Part shown: positions 16,127-25,510 of the stretch, one piece after another
How the letters are laid out: each line of letters starts with the position of its first letter
Position numbering within the stretch: position 1 is the first letter of the stretch
From: Dethiothermospora halolimnae
GTDB taxonomy: Bacteria; Bacillota; Clostridia; Tissierellales; VENL01
Assembly: GCF_037577855.1 (NCBI RefSeq)
Contig: NZ_JBAKFX010000006.1
Span: 1 to 64,000, forward strand
DNA length: 64,000 nt
Direction of reading: 5' to 3'
Notes under the pieces: generated by a model
Databases searched by the model: none
What the model saw: the letters and a program-made list of their open reading frames with translations, nothing else
Told to the model about the DNA's origin: nothing
Program-made: the position numbers and the translations under genes

Positions 16127-18160
16127 ATGTTAAATAATTTAGATGTTTCAAACGCTATGACAATTAAGTTAGATAATGAATTACCAGAGACTATTGAATT
16201 TAAGGAAGGAATTAGAAGAGCACCGAAGAGAGAGTTTAAGCTAACAAAAGAACAAACCGAACTGGCGCTTAAAAATGCATTAAGATATATACCAGAAGAA
16301 CTACATGAAGAGTTGGCTCCAGAATTTCTAGAAGAATTAATGACTATGGGTAGAATATATGGATATCGTTTTAGGCCTAAAGGAAATATAAAGGCGAAGC
16401 CTATTGATGAGTATAAGGGAAAGTGTATGGAAGGGAAAGCTTTTCAACTTATGATGGATAACAATTTAGATTTTGACATTGCACTATATCCATATGAATT
16501 AGTGACATACGGAGAAACTGGGCAAGTATGCCAAAATTGGATGCAATATAGACTTATACAAAAATATTTACAAGAACTAACGGAGGATCAAACATTGGTA
16601 GTTTCATCGGGACATCCACTAGGATTATTTAAATCAAGACCTGAAAGTCCCCGTGTTATAATAACCAATGCTCTTATGATAGGAATGTTTGATAATCAAG
16701 AGGATTGGCATTTAGCTCAAGCATTAGGAGTTGCCAACTATGGACAAATGACAGCGGGAGGTTGGATGTATATAGGACCTCAAGGAATAGTTCATGGAAC
16801 ATTTAATACTTTATTAAATGCAGGAAGAATGAAACTTGGAGTAGCTGATGATGGAGATTTAACAGGGCATTTATTCGTAAGTTCTGGGTTAGGTGGAATG
16901 AGTGGAGCTCAAGGTAAAGCAGTTGAAATAGCCAATGGTGTAGGTATAATAGCAGAGGTGGACTATTCAAGAATAGAAACAAGATATGAACAGGGGTGGG
17001 TTAGTAAGATAACAGAAAGCCCTAAAGAAGCCTTTGAACTAGCAAATGAGTATATGGATAAAAAAGAGTCTATAGCTATAGCTTTTTATGGTAATATTAT
17101 TGATTTGTTAGAATATGCAGTAGAAAATGATGTTCATATAGAGTTGTTATCTGACCAAACTTCATGTCATGTTCCATACGATGGAGGATATTGTCCTCAA
17201 GGAATAACTTTTGAAGAAAGAACTGAATTATTAAAAAATGATAAAGATAAATTTAAAAAATTAGTTGATGAATCCTTAGTACATCATTTTGAAGTTATTA
17301 AAAAACTAACTGATAAAGGAACTTATTTCTTTGATTATGGAAATAGTTTTATGAAGGCTATTTATGATGCTGGAGTAAAGGAAATATGTAAAAATGGTGA
17401 AAACGAAAGAGATGGTTTTATATTCCCATCATATGTTGAAGATATAATGGGACCAATGCTATTTGATTATGGATATGGACCATTTAGATGGGTTTGTTTA
17501 AGTGGAAATCATCAAGATTTAATAAAAACTGATAAAGCTGCTATGGAATGTATAGACCCTAATAGAAGAGGTCAAGATAGGGATAATTATGTATGGATAA
17601 GGGATGCTGAAGAAAATAAATTAGTAGTTGGATCTCAAGCAAGGATACTTTATCAAGATGCCCTTGGAAGAGCTGAGATTGCCCTTAGGTTTAATGAAAT
17701 GGTTCGTATGGGAGAAGTTGGACCAATAATGTTAGGAAGAGACCATCATGATACTGGGGGAACAGATTCGCCATTTAGGGAAACATCAAATATCAAAGAT
17801 GGTAGTAATATTATGGCAGATATGGCAACCCATTGCTTCGCAGGAAATGCAGCTAGGGGAATGAGTTTAGTTGCTTTACACAATGGTGGAGGAGTAGGTA
17901 TAGGTAAGTCAATAAACGGTGGATTTGGATTAGTCTTAGATGGAAGTAAAAGAGTAGATGAAATTATCAAATCTTCTATACCTTGGGATGCTATGGTTGG
18001 AGTTGCAAGACGTGCTTGGGCTAGAAATGAAAATTCAATTAGTACAAGTGCAGAATATAATGAAATAAATAAGGGACTTGACCATATAACATTACCATAT
18101 ATACCAAAAGAAGATTTAATTAAAGATTTAGTTGATAAAGAGTTTGGAGAAGATAAATAA
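16127..18160 (+). CDS. hutU: Urocanate hydratase
   Basis: Adds water to urocanate to form imidazolonepropionate, using tightly bound NAD+ as an electrophile. At 677 residues it belongs to the long form rather than the roughly 555-residue form of Bacillus and Pseudomonas. The NAD-binding GLGGMSGAQGKA lies near residue 255, with the active-site region SGHPLGLF, QTSCHVPYDGGY and GRDHHDTGG. It follows hutH closely, with AAAGGAGAG before ATG 16127. Confidence 0.95.
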   Translation: MLNNLDVSNAMTIKLDNELPETIEFKEGIRRAPKREFKLTKEQTELALKNALRYIPEELHEELAPEFLEELMTMGRIYGYRFRPKGNIKAKPIDEYKGKCMEGKAFQLMMDNNLDFDIALYPYELVTYGETGQVCQNWMQYRLIQKYLQELTEDQTLVVSSGHPLGLFKSRPESPRVIITNALMIGMFDNQEDWHLAQALGVANYGQMTAGGWMYIGPQGIVHGTFNTLLNAGRMKLGVADDGDLTGHLFVSSGLGGMSGAQGKAVEIANGVGIIAEVDYSRIETRYEQGWVSKITESPKEAFELANEYMDKKESIAIAFYGNIIDLLEYAVENDVHIELLSDQTSCHVPYDGGYCPQGITFEERTELLKNDKDKFKKLVDESLVHHFEVIKKLTDKGTYFFDYGNSFMKAIYDAGVKEICKNGENERDGFIFPSYVEDIMGPMLFDYGYGPFRWVCLSGNHQDLIKTDKAAMECIDPNRRGQDRDNYVWIRDAEENKLVVGSQARILYQDALGRAEIALRFNEMVRMGEVGPIMLGRDHHDTGGTDSPFRETSNIKDGSNIMADMATHCFAGNAARGMSLVALHNGGGVGIGKSINGGFGLVLDGSKRVDEIIKSSIPWDAMVGVARRAWARNENSISTSAEYNEINKGLDHITLPYIPKEDLIKDLVDKEFGEDK

Positions 18161-18220
18161 GATTATTTATTATAAATAGTTTAACTTTAAAGAATCTATA
18201 TAAAAAGGGGATGAATTAAA

Positions 18221-19117
18221 ATGGCAAAACTTGTACAATGTGTTCCGAATTTTAGTGAGGGAAGAGATAATGAAATAATAGAAAAGATAGTAGATGAAGT
18301 TAGAGGTGTTGAGGGCATAAAGCTTTTAGATTATTCACCGGATAAAGATCATAATAGATGTGTGGTAACATTTATTGGAGAACCGGAGAAAGTAGCCGAA
18401 GTTGCTTTTAATGCTTGTAAAAAAGCTTCAGAACTTATTGATATGACTAAGCATAAAGGGGAACATCCAAGGATGGGTGCCACTGATGTTATGCCTTTTA
18501 TACCAATATCTGATGTAACTATGGATGAGTGTATTGAATTATCCAAAAGTGTAGCAAAAAGAGTTGGAGAAGAACTTGGGATATCAGTATTTTTATATGA
18601 GAAGTCAGCTTCTGCACCCCATAGAACGAATTTAGCTAAAGTTAGAAAGGGACAATACGAGGGAATGAAGGAAAAAATAAAAGAAGAAATGTGGAAACCA
18701 GATTTTGGACCAACAGATCTTAATGAAAAGGCTGGAGTAACTGCCATCGGAGCAAGAATGCCATTGGTGGCTTTTAATGTAAATCTGGATACTAATAATT
18801 TAGATATAGCTAAGAAAATTGCAAAAGCTGTAAGGGGAAGTAGCGGAGGATTTAAAAACTGTAAAGCTCTAGGTATAGAAATCAAGGAAAGGGATATAGT
18901 TCAAGTTTCAATGAATATGGTTGATTATACTAAAACACCTTTATTTAGAGTATTCGATGCTATAGAAAGGGAAGCAAATAGGTACGGTGTAAATGTAATA
19001 GGAAGTGAAGTGATTGGCCTATTACCAACGGCAGCACTTATAAATTGTGCAGACTACTATTTAAAAATAGAGAACTTCTCCCATGATCAGCTTTTAGAAA
19101 AAAGAATTTATGAATAG
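18221..19117 (+). CDS. ftcD: Glutamate formimidoyltransferase
   Basis: Transfers the formimino group of N-formimino-glutamate to tetrahydrofolate, releasing glutamate. The 298 residues cover only the transferase module (N-terminal VPNFSEGRD, central HPRMGATDVMPFIP, later FGPTDLNEKAGVTAIGAR). The cyclodeaminase half of the mammalian-type fusion is absent, so a separate fchA gene would be needed and is not in this window. Its presence in the hut operon shows the folate route rather than the HutG hydrolase route. The ribosome site is AAGGGGATG before ATG 18221. Confidence 0.95.
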   Translation: MAKLVQCVPNFSEGRDNEIIEKIVDEVRGVEGIKLLDYSPDKDHNRCVVTFIGEPEKVAEVAFNACKKASELIDMTKHKGEHPRMGATDVMPFIPISDVTMDECIELSKSVAKRVGEELGISVFLYEKSASAPHRTNLAKVRKGQYEGMKEKIKEEMWKPDFGPTDLNEKAGVTAIGARMPLVAFNVNLDTNNLDIAKKIAKAVRGSSGGFKNCKALGIEIKERDIVQVSMNMVDYTKTPLFRVFDAIEREANRYGVNVIGSEVIGLLPTAALINCADYYLKIENFSHDQLLEKRIYE

Positions 19118-19126
19118 GAGGATTCT

Positions 19127-20410
19127 ATGAAAGCAGATATAGTTGTTGAAAATATTTCTAGTCTTGTTACATTAGAAGGAGATAATAAACCTAGAACTGG
19201 AAATGAGATGGGAAATGTAGGGTTAATAGAAGATGGTATAATAGCAATATCAGATGATAAAATAATATATGTGGGTAAGGGGAAATTACCACAAGATATT
19301 CAAATAGATAATGAAACCAAAATAATAAATGGAGAAGGTAAGACAGTAACTCCTGGCCTTATAGACCCCCATACCCATTTAGTTCATGGAGGATCTAGAG
19401 AGAATGAATTGGACATGAAATTAAAGGGAATGAAATACTTAGATATTTTAGAAGCCGGTGGTGGAATATTAAGTACAGTTAGATCCACTAAAGAAGCTTC
19501 CTTTGATGATTTATATAATAAGGCTAAAAATAGCTTAGATAAAATGTTAGAACTGGGTATGACCACTGTAGAAGCTAAAAGTGGATATGGTCTTGATACA
19601 GAGACCGAGATGAAACAATTAAGGGTAGCGAAAAAGTTAAATGAAGATCATCCAATTGATGTGGTGTCAACGTTTATGGGAGCCCATGCTATTCCTAAGG
19701 AATATAAAGATAATGTGGATGGCTTTATAGATATAATTATAAATGACATGCTACCAAAGGTATCTAAAGAGAATTTAGCAGAGTTTTGTGATGTATTCTG
19801 TGAAGAGGGTGTTTTTTCAGTTGACCAAACAAGAAAAATTTTAAACGAAGCAAAAAAATATGGAATGAAACCGAAGATACATGCCGATGAGATAGAACCG
19901 TTAGGCGGTGCAGAGCTAGCAGCAGAAGTAGAAGCTGTATCTGCGGACCACCTAGTTGCTGCCAGTGAAAAGGGAATGGAAATGATGGCAGATAAAGGGG
20001 TGATAGCAGACTTATTACCAGGAACTTGTCTTAATTTAAAAATAGGTAAAATGGCCAAGGCTAGGAAAATGATAGAACTAGGGATTCCAGTAGCATTGTC
20101 AACAGACTATAATCCAGGAAGTTCCCCTACAGAAAATATTCAGCTAATTATGTATCTAGCTGGATTAAAAATGAATATGACTCCTGAAGAGGTTATTACA
20201 GCAGTTACTATTAATGCTGCATGTTCTGTAGATAGACAAAAAGAAATAGGTAGCTTAGAAGAAGGTAAAAAAGCTGATATCGCTATATTTAATGCTCCTA
20301 ATATAGCATATATCATGTATCACTTTGGTATAAATCACATAGATAAGGTCATTAAAAACGGTAAAATAGTTGTAGAAGAAGGTAAAGTGAAAAAAAGTCA
20401 AATCATATAA
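19127..20410 (+). CDS. hutI: Imidazolonepropionase
   Basis: Hydrolyses imidazolone-5-propionate to N-formimino-glutamate, the third step of histidine breakdown. It is an amidohydrolase-superfamily protein of 427 residues. Metal ligands are visible as DPHTHLVHGG, the later KIHADE histidine, and the STDYNPGS aspartate. It starts 10 bases after ftcD with AGGAGG, so the genes are co-translated. The operon order hutH-hutU-ftcD-hutI means this step and the next are encoded in reverse order of the pathway. It ends before a hairpin at 20449-20477. Confidence 0.96.
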   Translation: MKADIVVENISSLVTLEGDNKPRTGNEMGNVGLIEDGIIAISDDKIIYVGKGKLPQDIQIDNETKIINGEGKTVTPGLIDPHTHLVHGGSRENELDMKLKGMKYLDILEAGGGILSTVRSTKEASFDDLYNKAKNSLDKMLELGMTTVEAKSGYGLDTETEMKQLRVAKKLNEDHPIDVVSTFMGAHAIPKEYKDNVDGFIDIIINDMLPKVSKENLAEFCDVFCEEGVFSVDQTRKILNEAKKYGMKPKIHADEIEPLGGAELAAEVEAVSADHLVAASEKGMEMMADKGVIADLLPGTCLNLKIGKMAKARKMIELGIPVALSTDYNPGSSPTENIQLIMYLAGLKMNMTPEEVITAVTINAACSVDRQKEIGSLEEGKKADIAIFNAPNIAYIMYHFGINHIDKVIKNGKIVVEEGKVKKSQII

Positions 20411-20448
20411 AATAGGGTTTGAAGTTATTTCGAGTTCTATCTTATTAG

Positions 20449-20485
20449 TAGCTGGGAGATTCGCAATCTCTCGGCTAATTTTTAT
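20449..20485 (+). terminator. Hairpin with T-rich tail after hutI (copy A of an intergenic repeat)
   Basis: TAGCTGGGAGATT (20449-20461) pairs with AATCTCTCGGCTA (20465-20477) through two G-U pairs, followed by ATTTTTATTTT. Similar GGGGATTYGTAATCC hairpins occur at 29252-29276 and 44530-44555. It probably ends the hut transcript. Confidence 0.6.
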
Positions 20486-20523
20486 TTTCCAATTTGTAAT
20501 TTAAAATTATAAAGCGAGAGCTT

Positions 20524-20553
20524 TAGACAGTGTGACTTGAAATATATTATAAT
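20524..20553 (+). promoter_or_regulatory. Probable promoter for the DUF896 gene
   Basis: TAGACA at 20524-20529 and TATAAT at 20548-20553 are separated by 18 bases, 58 bases upstream of the start codon. Confidence 0.5.
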
Positions 20554-20610
20554 ATAAATTAAAATGATATTTATAATCGAGATAGATAGAGAATAGAAAG
20601 GAGCATAAAT

Positions 20611-20787
20611 ATGATTTCAAAAGAAAAGATTGATAGGATAAACTTTTTGGCTAAAAAGTCTAAAACAGAGGGATTAACTGAGGAAGAAAAAAAAGAACAG
20701 AAGGATTTAAGAAATGAATACTTAAAGAGTTTTAGAGAAAATTTTAGAAAACAATTAGATAATATAGAATTTGTTGATGAAAATTAA
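20611..20787 (+). CDS. DUF896 family protein (YnzC-like)
   Basis: A 58-residue protein beginning MISKEKIDRINFLAKKSK and continuing GLTEEEKKEQKDLRNEYL. This is the characteristic DUF896 two-helix pattern of Bacillus YnzC and relatives. It is small, highly charged and cytosolic; Bacillus members have been linked to the SOS region, but the function is unclear. The ribosome site AAAGGAGC lies at 20597-20604 before ATG 20611. It is monocistronic between the repeat hairpin and its own terminator. Confidence 0.9.
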   Translation: MISKEKIDRINFLAKKSKTEGLTEEEKKEQKDLRNEYLKSFRENFRKQLDNIEFVDEN

Positions 20788-20790
20788 TAA

Positions 20791-20816
20791 GTAGGACCAT
20801 AATGGTTCTGCTTTTA
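20791..20816 (+). terminator. Terminator after DUF896 gene
   Basis: GTAGGACCA (20791-20799) pairs with TGGTTCTGC (20803-20811) using two G-U pairs, followed by TTTT. Confidence 0.55.
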
Positions 20817-20910
20817 TTATTGCATACGGTTAATTTTTTATAAATAAAAAGGGGATTTAAAAAAAATGTAGAATTATGTTAGTAAGGAATTAATACAAGG
20901 AGGGTGAAAA

Positions 20911-21366
20911 ATGGCTGAGAGTCAATATGTTATTTTTAAACTTGGTAAAGAGGAGTATGGGATAGATATTATGAATGTAAAGGAAATTGGCCCTTATCAA
21001 GAGAGTATTGAAGTTCCTAATGCTCCTAAATTTGTACAAGGGATAATAAATTTCAGAGGTGAAGTTATTCCTATAATAAACTTAAAAAGAAGATTCAACT
21101 TACCAGATAAAGAAACCGATAATAATACAAGGATAATTATTATTAATTTGAAGGAAAAACAGGTGGGTTTTATTGTAGATGAAGCATCTGAGACCATGAG
21201 ATTACAAGATAAAGATATAGATCCAGCTCCAGATATCGTAGGTGGTGTAGATAAACGATATATAACTGGTGTAGGAAAATCAGATGATAGATTAATAATA
21301 CTAATAGATTTAGAAAAAATATTATCTGAAGAAGAAAAGGAAAAAATTGAAAATATGGATGTTTAG
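20911..21366 (+). CDS. cheW: CheW-like chemotaxis coupling protein
   Basis: A single CheW domain of 151 residues that couples chemoreceptors to the CheA kinase. The signature strands are present: YVIFKLGKEEYGIDI, VPNAPKFVQGIINFRGEVIPIINLKRRF and the VGFIVDEASE strand. There are no extra domains. No receptor or cheA gene is nearby, so this is an orphan copy that must work with proteins encoded elsewhere. The ribosome site is AAGGAGGGTG before ATG 20911. Confidence 0.93.
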   Translation: MAESQYVIFKLGKEEYGIDIMNVKEIGPYQESIEVPNAPKFVQGIINFRGEVIPIINLKRRFNLPDKETDNNTRIIIINLKEKQVGFIVDEASETMRLQDKDIDPAPDIVGGVDKRYITGVGKSDDRLIILIDLEKILSEEEKEKIENMDV

Positions 21367-21519
21367 ACTTATTTTAAAAATTTTTGTCGTAGATTTTAAA
21401 AATGGAAATTTAATGTTTTAATGTGTCACAAAAAAATAGAGTTTCATACCAGTATATACTAAATTTTTCATTGTTAACCTTTTATACTTAAATATAAAGT
21501 AATGTATAGGAGGTTAACA

Positions 21520-21990
21520 ATGAAAAAAAATAGTTATGTTATAATTATAGCATTGGCTTTAACTTTTTTAATAATTAATATGACCCATTCTAAAGTATAT
21601 AGTGACGGAAAATATGTTAATGAACTGAATAAACTTCTTACTAAAAGAATTGTAACGATGAATAAAGGGTTATACGAAAGTGATGTCGATATAAGTGCTA
21701 TTAAAGAAGAGTTAAAAAAAATAGAATATGGAAAATTATTAAAAGATGATTTGGAGATAATAGAATATGTAAGAAACAACCCAACAGATTATTCCTATGT
21801 AACTAAAGCTAAAATAGAAGAATCTAAGTTAATTGATGAAAATGAAAATTCTCTTAAAGTTAAAATTAAAGTTAAGTGGACATTTAATTCAATAGAGGAT
21901 GAGATATCTGCTAATAATTATTTAATTATAGATATTGTAAAAGAAAAGGGACGATATTTAATGACCAATATAGTTTTTATAAATGAATAA
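21520..21990 (+). CDS. Secreted or membrane-anchored protein of unknown function
   Basis: Not recognised. From ATG 21520 (GGAGG seven bases upstream) it has 156 residues. The N-terminus is positive (MKKNS) and followed by a hydrophobic segment at about residues 6-22, giving a signal peptide or anchor; no lipobox cysteine is visible. The remainder is a mixed alpha/beta domain with a strand-rich second half (SLKVKIKVKWTF, ANNYLIIDIVKEKG, YLMTNIVFI), reminiscent of small NTF2-like or DUF4829-type extracellular domains, but that is only a shape comparison. A terminator follows. Confidence 0.65.
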   Translation: MKKNSYVIIIALALTFLIINMTHSKVYSDGKYVNELNKLLTKRIVTMNKGLYESDVDISAIKEELKKIEYGKLLKDDLEIIEYVRNNPTDYSYVTKAKIEESKLIDENENSLKVKIKVKWTFNSIEDEISANNYLIIDIVKEKGRYLMTNIVFINE

Positions 21991-22008
21991 ATTTTGAAAA
22001 AAAGATAT

Positions 22009-22035
22009 TGCGACTTATAAAGTCGTGTTTTTTTT
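22009..22035 (+). terminator. Terminator before degS
   Basis: CGACT (22011-22015) pairs with AGTCG (22021-22025) and is followed by a run of eight or more T. Confidence 0.65.
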
Positions 22036-22137
22036 GAAAATAATAGATCATAGGTCCATATATTTTGTCAATATAGAAGGAAAATTGGACTAATAAATAG
22101 AATAGATATAAAGGCCAAGAAAATTGAGGTGCTTCAT

Positions 22138-23310
22138 TTGGAAAAAAATTTGTTAAACGGAGAAAAGATGAACGAGATATTAGAAAAAACTTTAGAGGCT
22201 ATAAATGATGGAAAGGAAGAAATTTTTAATATCTCTGAAAAGGTTAGACAAGAAAGTGAAAGTATAAAAAAAGAGCTTGAAAGTATGCAATGTAAAATGA
22301 AAAATATTATTAGAGAAGTAGATTCATTGGAGATGAAAGAAAAAAGTAGCAGAAAGAGATTGTTAATAGTAAGTAGAGATTTTGAGAAATATTCGGAACA
22401 GGATATAAAAAATGCCTATGAAGAAGCAAATAACTATAGAATAAAATTAATTTTAAAAAGGGAAGAGGAAAAAAATTTATTAGAAAAAAGAAGAGACTTA
22501 GAAATTAGACTTAAAAATGCAAAAGAAGTTGTTAAAAATGCCGAAAAACTTGTTGGGAAAGTTGGGGTTGCTATGGACTATTTAAGTGGTAATCTCAGTG
22601 ATATAATGGGAACTATAGACGATATGAATAGAAAGCAATACTTAGGGATTAAGATTATAGAAGCCCAAGAAGAAGAGCGACAAAGAGTGGCTAGAGATAT
22701 ACATGATGGTCCCGCTCAATCTATGGCTAATGTAGTTTTAAAGGCAGAACTATGTGAAAAATTAATGAAGATAGATGTAGATAAAGCAAGAAATGAACTG
22801 AAATTTATGAAAACTATAGTTAGAAATAGCTTAAGAGATATAAGAAAAATAATATATGATTTAAGACCAATGTCTCTTGATGATCTAGGTTTAATTCCCA
22901 CGGTAAAAAGGTATGTTTCAACTTTTGTAGAAGATACAGGAATAAATACACAAGTAAAAGTTTTAGAAAACAAGAAAAAAATTAGTTCAATTATTCAGAT
23001 AGCTAGTTTTCGAATACTTCAAGAATCCCTTAATAATATAAGAAAACATTCAAAGGCCACTGATGTTTTAATAAAAATTGAAGTGTCTAATGAAAACCTA
23101 AATATAGTAATTAAGGACAATGGTGTTGGATTTAATAAAGATAAAAAAATAGAGGATACTAGCCCAGAAAGTAATGGTTTTGGACTTATAGGAATGAAGG
23201 AGCGGGCAGAACTGTTAAACGGGAGAGTTGAAGTATCATCTGCCATAGGAGAGGGAACAAAGATTTTAATAATAATACCCCTAGAAAGAAAGGATGATTT
23301 TGATGGATAG
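22138..23310 (+). CDS. degS: Sensor histidine kinase, DegS-like
   Basis: A cytosolic NarL-group histidine kinase of about 390 residues. An N-terminal coiled-coil sensor region (about residues 1-175) has the DegS pattern (NDGKEEIFNISEKVRQE). It leads to the phosphoacceptor box RVARDIHDGPAQ with His189, then an HATPase_c domain with NIRKHSKA, IKDNGVGF and NGFGLIGMKERA. No membrane segment is present, as in Bacillus DegS. TTG 22138 is preceded by GAGGTG; ATG 22168 after CGGAG is an alternative start. It overlaps the next gene, degU-like, which should be its partner. Confidence 0.9.
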   Translation: MEKNLLNGEKMNEILEKTLEAINDGKEEIFNISEKVRQESESIKKELESMQCKMKNIIREVDSLEMKEKSSRKRLLIVSRDFEKYSEQDIKNAYEEANNYRIKLILKREEEKNLLEKRRDLEIRLKNAKEVVKNAEKLVGKVGVAMDYLSGNLSDIMGTIDDMNRKQYLGIKIIEAQEEERQRVARDIHDGPAQSMANVVLKAELCEKLMKIDVDKARNELKFMKTIVRNSLRDIRKIIYDLRPMSLDDLGLIPTVKRYVSTFVEDTGINTQVKVLENKKKISSIIQIASFRILQESLNNIRKHSKATDVLIKIEVSNENLNIVIKDNGVGFNKDKKIEDTSPESNGFGLIGMKERAELLNGRVEVSSAIGEGTKILIIIPLERKDDFDG

Positions 23311-23962
23311 TGAAAAAATTAAAGTTTTAATAGTGGATGACCATTCCTTAATGCGACAAGGATTAAAGCAACTGTTAGAACTTGAAGATGATATAGATGT
23401 AGTATGTCAATCATGTGATGGAGAAGATGCTATTAAAAAAACAAATGAATATAGACCAGATGTAATATTGTTAGATATAAATATGCCTAAATTAAATGGA
23501 ATAGAAACCTTAAGGAGACTAAAGGATATAGGGGTTTCTTCTAAAGTGATTATGCTTACTATACATGATGACAGGGAATACTTATGTGAGACGGTCAATA
23601 TTGGTGCTGATGGTTATGTTTTAAAAGATGCAGATTCAGATACTTTAGTACAGGCAATAAGGGATGTGGTAAAGGGGAAATCTTATATACAACCTAGTAT
23701 TGCATCTTTATTGGTATCAAAACTTAACTCAGATGAAGAAAAAACCGATGGTGAAAAAAAAGTAGATCTATTAACTAAAAGGGAATATGAGGTTCTAACC
23801 CTTATAGCTGAAGGATTAAATAATAGAGAAATAGCAGGGAAATTGTATATAAGTGAAAAGACAGTAAAAAACCATGTTTCGAATATATTTAAGAAAATAG
23901 AGGTATCTGATAGAATACAAGCTGCTATTTTTGCATATAAAAATAATATTAAAAAATTGTAG
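23303..23962 (+). CDS. degU: Response regulator, DegU-like
   Basis: A 219-residue NarL-family regulator. Receiver domain: acidic pair in LIVDDHS, phosphorylated Asp58 in ILLDINMP, Thr in MLTIHDD and Lys in VLKDAD. A LuxR-type helix-turn-helix follows at the C-terminus (LTKREYEVLTLIAEGLNNREIA, SEKTVKNHVSNIF). ATG 23303 has AAAGGA eight bases upstream; an in-frame ATG at 23294 overlaps that site. It overlaps the kinase gene, giving a translationally coupled pair. In Bacillus this pair controls motility and exoenzymes; targets here are unknown. Confidence 0.92.
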   Translation: MDSEKIKVLIVDDHSLMRQGLKQLLELEDDIDVVCQSCDGEDAIKKTNEYRPDVILLDINMPKLNGIETLRRLKDIGVSSKVIMLTIHDDREYLCETVNIGADGYVLKDADSDTLVQAIRDVVKGKSYIQPSIASLLVSKLNSDEEKTDGEKKVDLLTKREYEVLTLIAEGLNNREIAGKLYISEKTVKNHVSNIFKKIEVSDRIQAAIFAYKNNIKKL

Positions 23963-23973
23963 TTTACTTTAAT

Positions 23974-24000
23974 TTGACAAAAATAACTATGAAGTATAAT
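23974..24000 (+). promoter_or_regulatory. Probable promoter for the M18 aminopeptidase gene
   Basis: Consensus TTGACA (23974-23979) and TATAAT (23995-24000) with a short 15-base spacer, directly after the degU-like stop. Confidence 0.5.
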
Positions 24001-24046
24001 ATGTATTTAGAGTATCTAAATTATTATTGATTAATGGAGGGATATT

Positions 24047-25474
24047 ATGACTGAAAAATCTAAAGGCAAAAAGTTACAAGAAAAATTAACTCATAAATGG
24101 AATAATGTATGGGAAAAACTTGATGAAAAAGAAACAAAGAAATTATTTGACTTTAATGATGAATATAAAGTGTTCTTGGATAAAGGGAAGACAGAGAGAG
24201 AATCAGCACAAGAGATCATTAGGATGGCTAAAGAAAACGGTTACATAAATATAGAAGAGGCTATCGAAAAGGGAATGAAGATAGAGCCTGGAATGAAAAT
24301 ATATGCCAATAACAAAGATAAAGGTGTTGCAATGTTTGTTATTGGTAAAGAAGATTTAACTAAGGGTATGAATATAGTAGGGTCTCATATAGATGCGCCA
24401 AGAATTGATTTAAAGCAATTTCCACTTTATGAAGATGGTGAATTAGGAATGCTTAAAACCCATTATTATGGTGGAGTTAGAAAGTATCAATGGGTTGCAT
24501 TACCATTAGCATTACATGGTGTTGTTATAAAATCAAATGGTGAAAAAATTAATGTTGTAATCGGTGAAGATGAAAAGGATCCAGTATTTATGATAACAGA
24601 CCTTTTACCACATCTTGCAAAGGATCAAGCTGCTAAAAAACTTAGCGAAGGAATAACAGGTGAAGGATTAAATATCATAATAGGTAGTGTGCCTTATGAA
24701 GAAAAGGACTTAAGTGATAAAATTAAATTAAATGTTTTAAATATATTGAATGAAAAATATGGAATTGAAGAAGAAGACTTTACTACAGCCGAATTTGAAG
24801 CAGTACCGGCAGGAAAAGCAAGAGACATTGGGTTAGATAGAAGTTTAATTGCTGCCCATGGGCACGATGATAGGGTATGTGCCTTTACATCATTGAAGGC
24901 TGTTTTAGGGATTGAAACTCCAAATAGAACCGCAGTTGGTTTATTTGTTGATAAGGAAGAGATAGGTAGTGTTGGAAATACAGGAATGCAATCTAGATTC
25001 TTTGAAAATGCTGTGGCTGAATTAATTGGTTTATCAGATGAAAACTATAGTGAATTAAAAACAAGAAGAGCTTTAGCTAATTCGAGAGTTCTTTCAGCAG
25101 ATGTTGCGGCAGGATTTGATCCTAACTTCCCAGAGGTGTTAGACAAGAGAAATGCAGCATTTATGGGTAAAGGTATAACATTAGTTAAATATACAGGTGC
25201 AAGGGGTAAAGGTGGCTGTAATGATGCTAATTCAGAATATATAAGTGATGTTAGAAGAATATTTAATGAAAATGATATAGTATGGCAAATGAGTGAATTA
25301 GGTAAAGTAGATCAAGGTGGCGGTGGAACTATCGCATACATCCTTGCAAATTATGGAATGGAAGTAGTTGACTGTGGAGTTCCTGTACTAAGTATGCATG
25401 CTCCATATGAAATCGTGAGCAAAGCAGATGTTTATATGACATATAAGGGATATAAAGCCTTTTATGAGGCATAG
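24047..25474 (+). CDS. M18 family aminopeptidase
   Basis: A cytosolic zinc metalloaminopeptidase of 475 residues that trims N-terminal residues from peptides, useful in an amino-acid-fermenting organism. Metal ligands and catalytic residues of the M18 family are visible: His in GSHIDAPRID, Asp in GHDDRV, the Glu pair in DKEEIGS, Asp in SADVAAGFDP and His in LSMHAPYE. It is closest in length and motifs to the clostridial aminopeptidase 1 type. GGAGGG precedes ATG 24047. Two nested hairpins separate it from the convergent LysR gene. Confidence 0.94.
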   Translation: MTEKSKGKKLQEKLTHKWNNVWEKLDEKETKKLFDFNDEYKVFLDKGKTERESAQEIIRMAKENGYINIEEAIEKGMKIEPGMKIYANNKDKGVAMFVIGKEDLTKGMNIVGSHIDAPRIDLKQFPLYEDGELGMLKTHYYGGVRKYQWVALPLALHGVVIKSNGEKINVVIGEDEKDPVFMITDLLPHLAKDQAAKKLSEGITGEGLNIIIGSVPYEEKDLSDKIKLNVLNILNEKYGIEEEDFTTAEFEAVPAGKARDIGLDRSLIAAHGHDDRVCAFTSLKAVLGIETPNRTAVGLFVDKEEIGSVGNTGMQSRFFENAVAELIGLSDENYSELKTRRALANSRVLSADVAAGFDPNFPEVLDKRNAAFMGKGITLVKYTGARGKGGCNDANSEYISDVRRIFNENDIVWQMSELGKVDQGGGGTIAYILANYGMEVVDCGVPVLSMHAPYEIVSKADVYMTYKGYKAFYEA

Positions 25475-25476
25475 AG

Positions 25477-25505
25477 AAAAGATGGTCTTAGGACCATCTT
25501 TTTTA
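25477..25505 (+). terminator. Terminator after the M18 gene
   Basis: AAAAGATGGTC pairs with GACCATCTTTT, followed by further T. Confidence 0.85.
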
Positions 25506-25510
25506 GTTTT

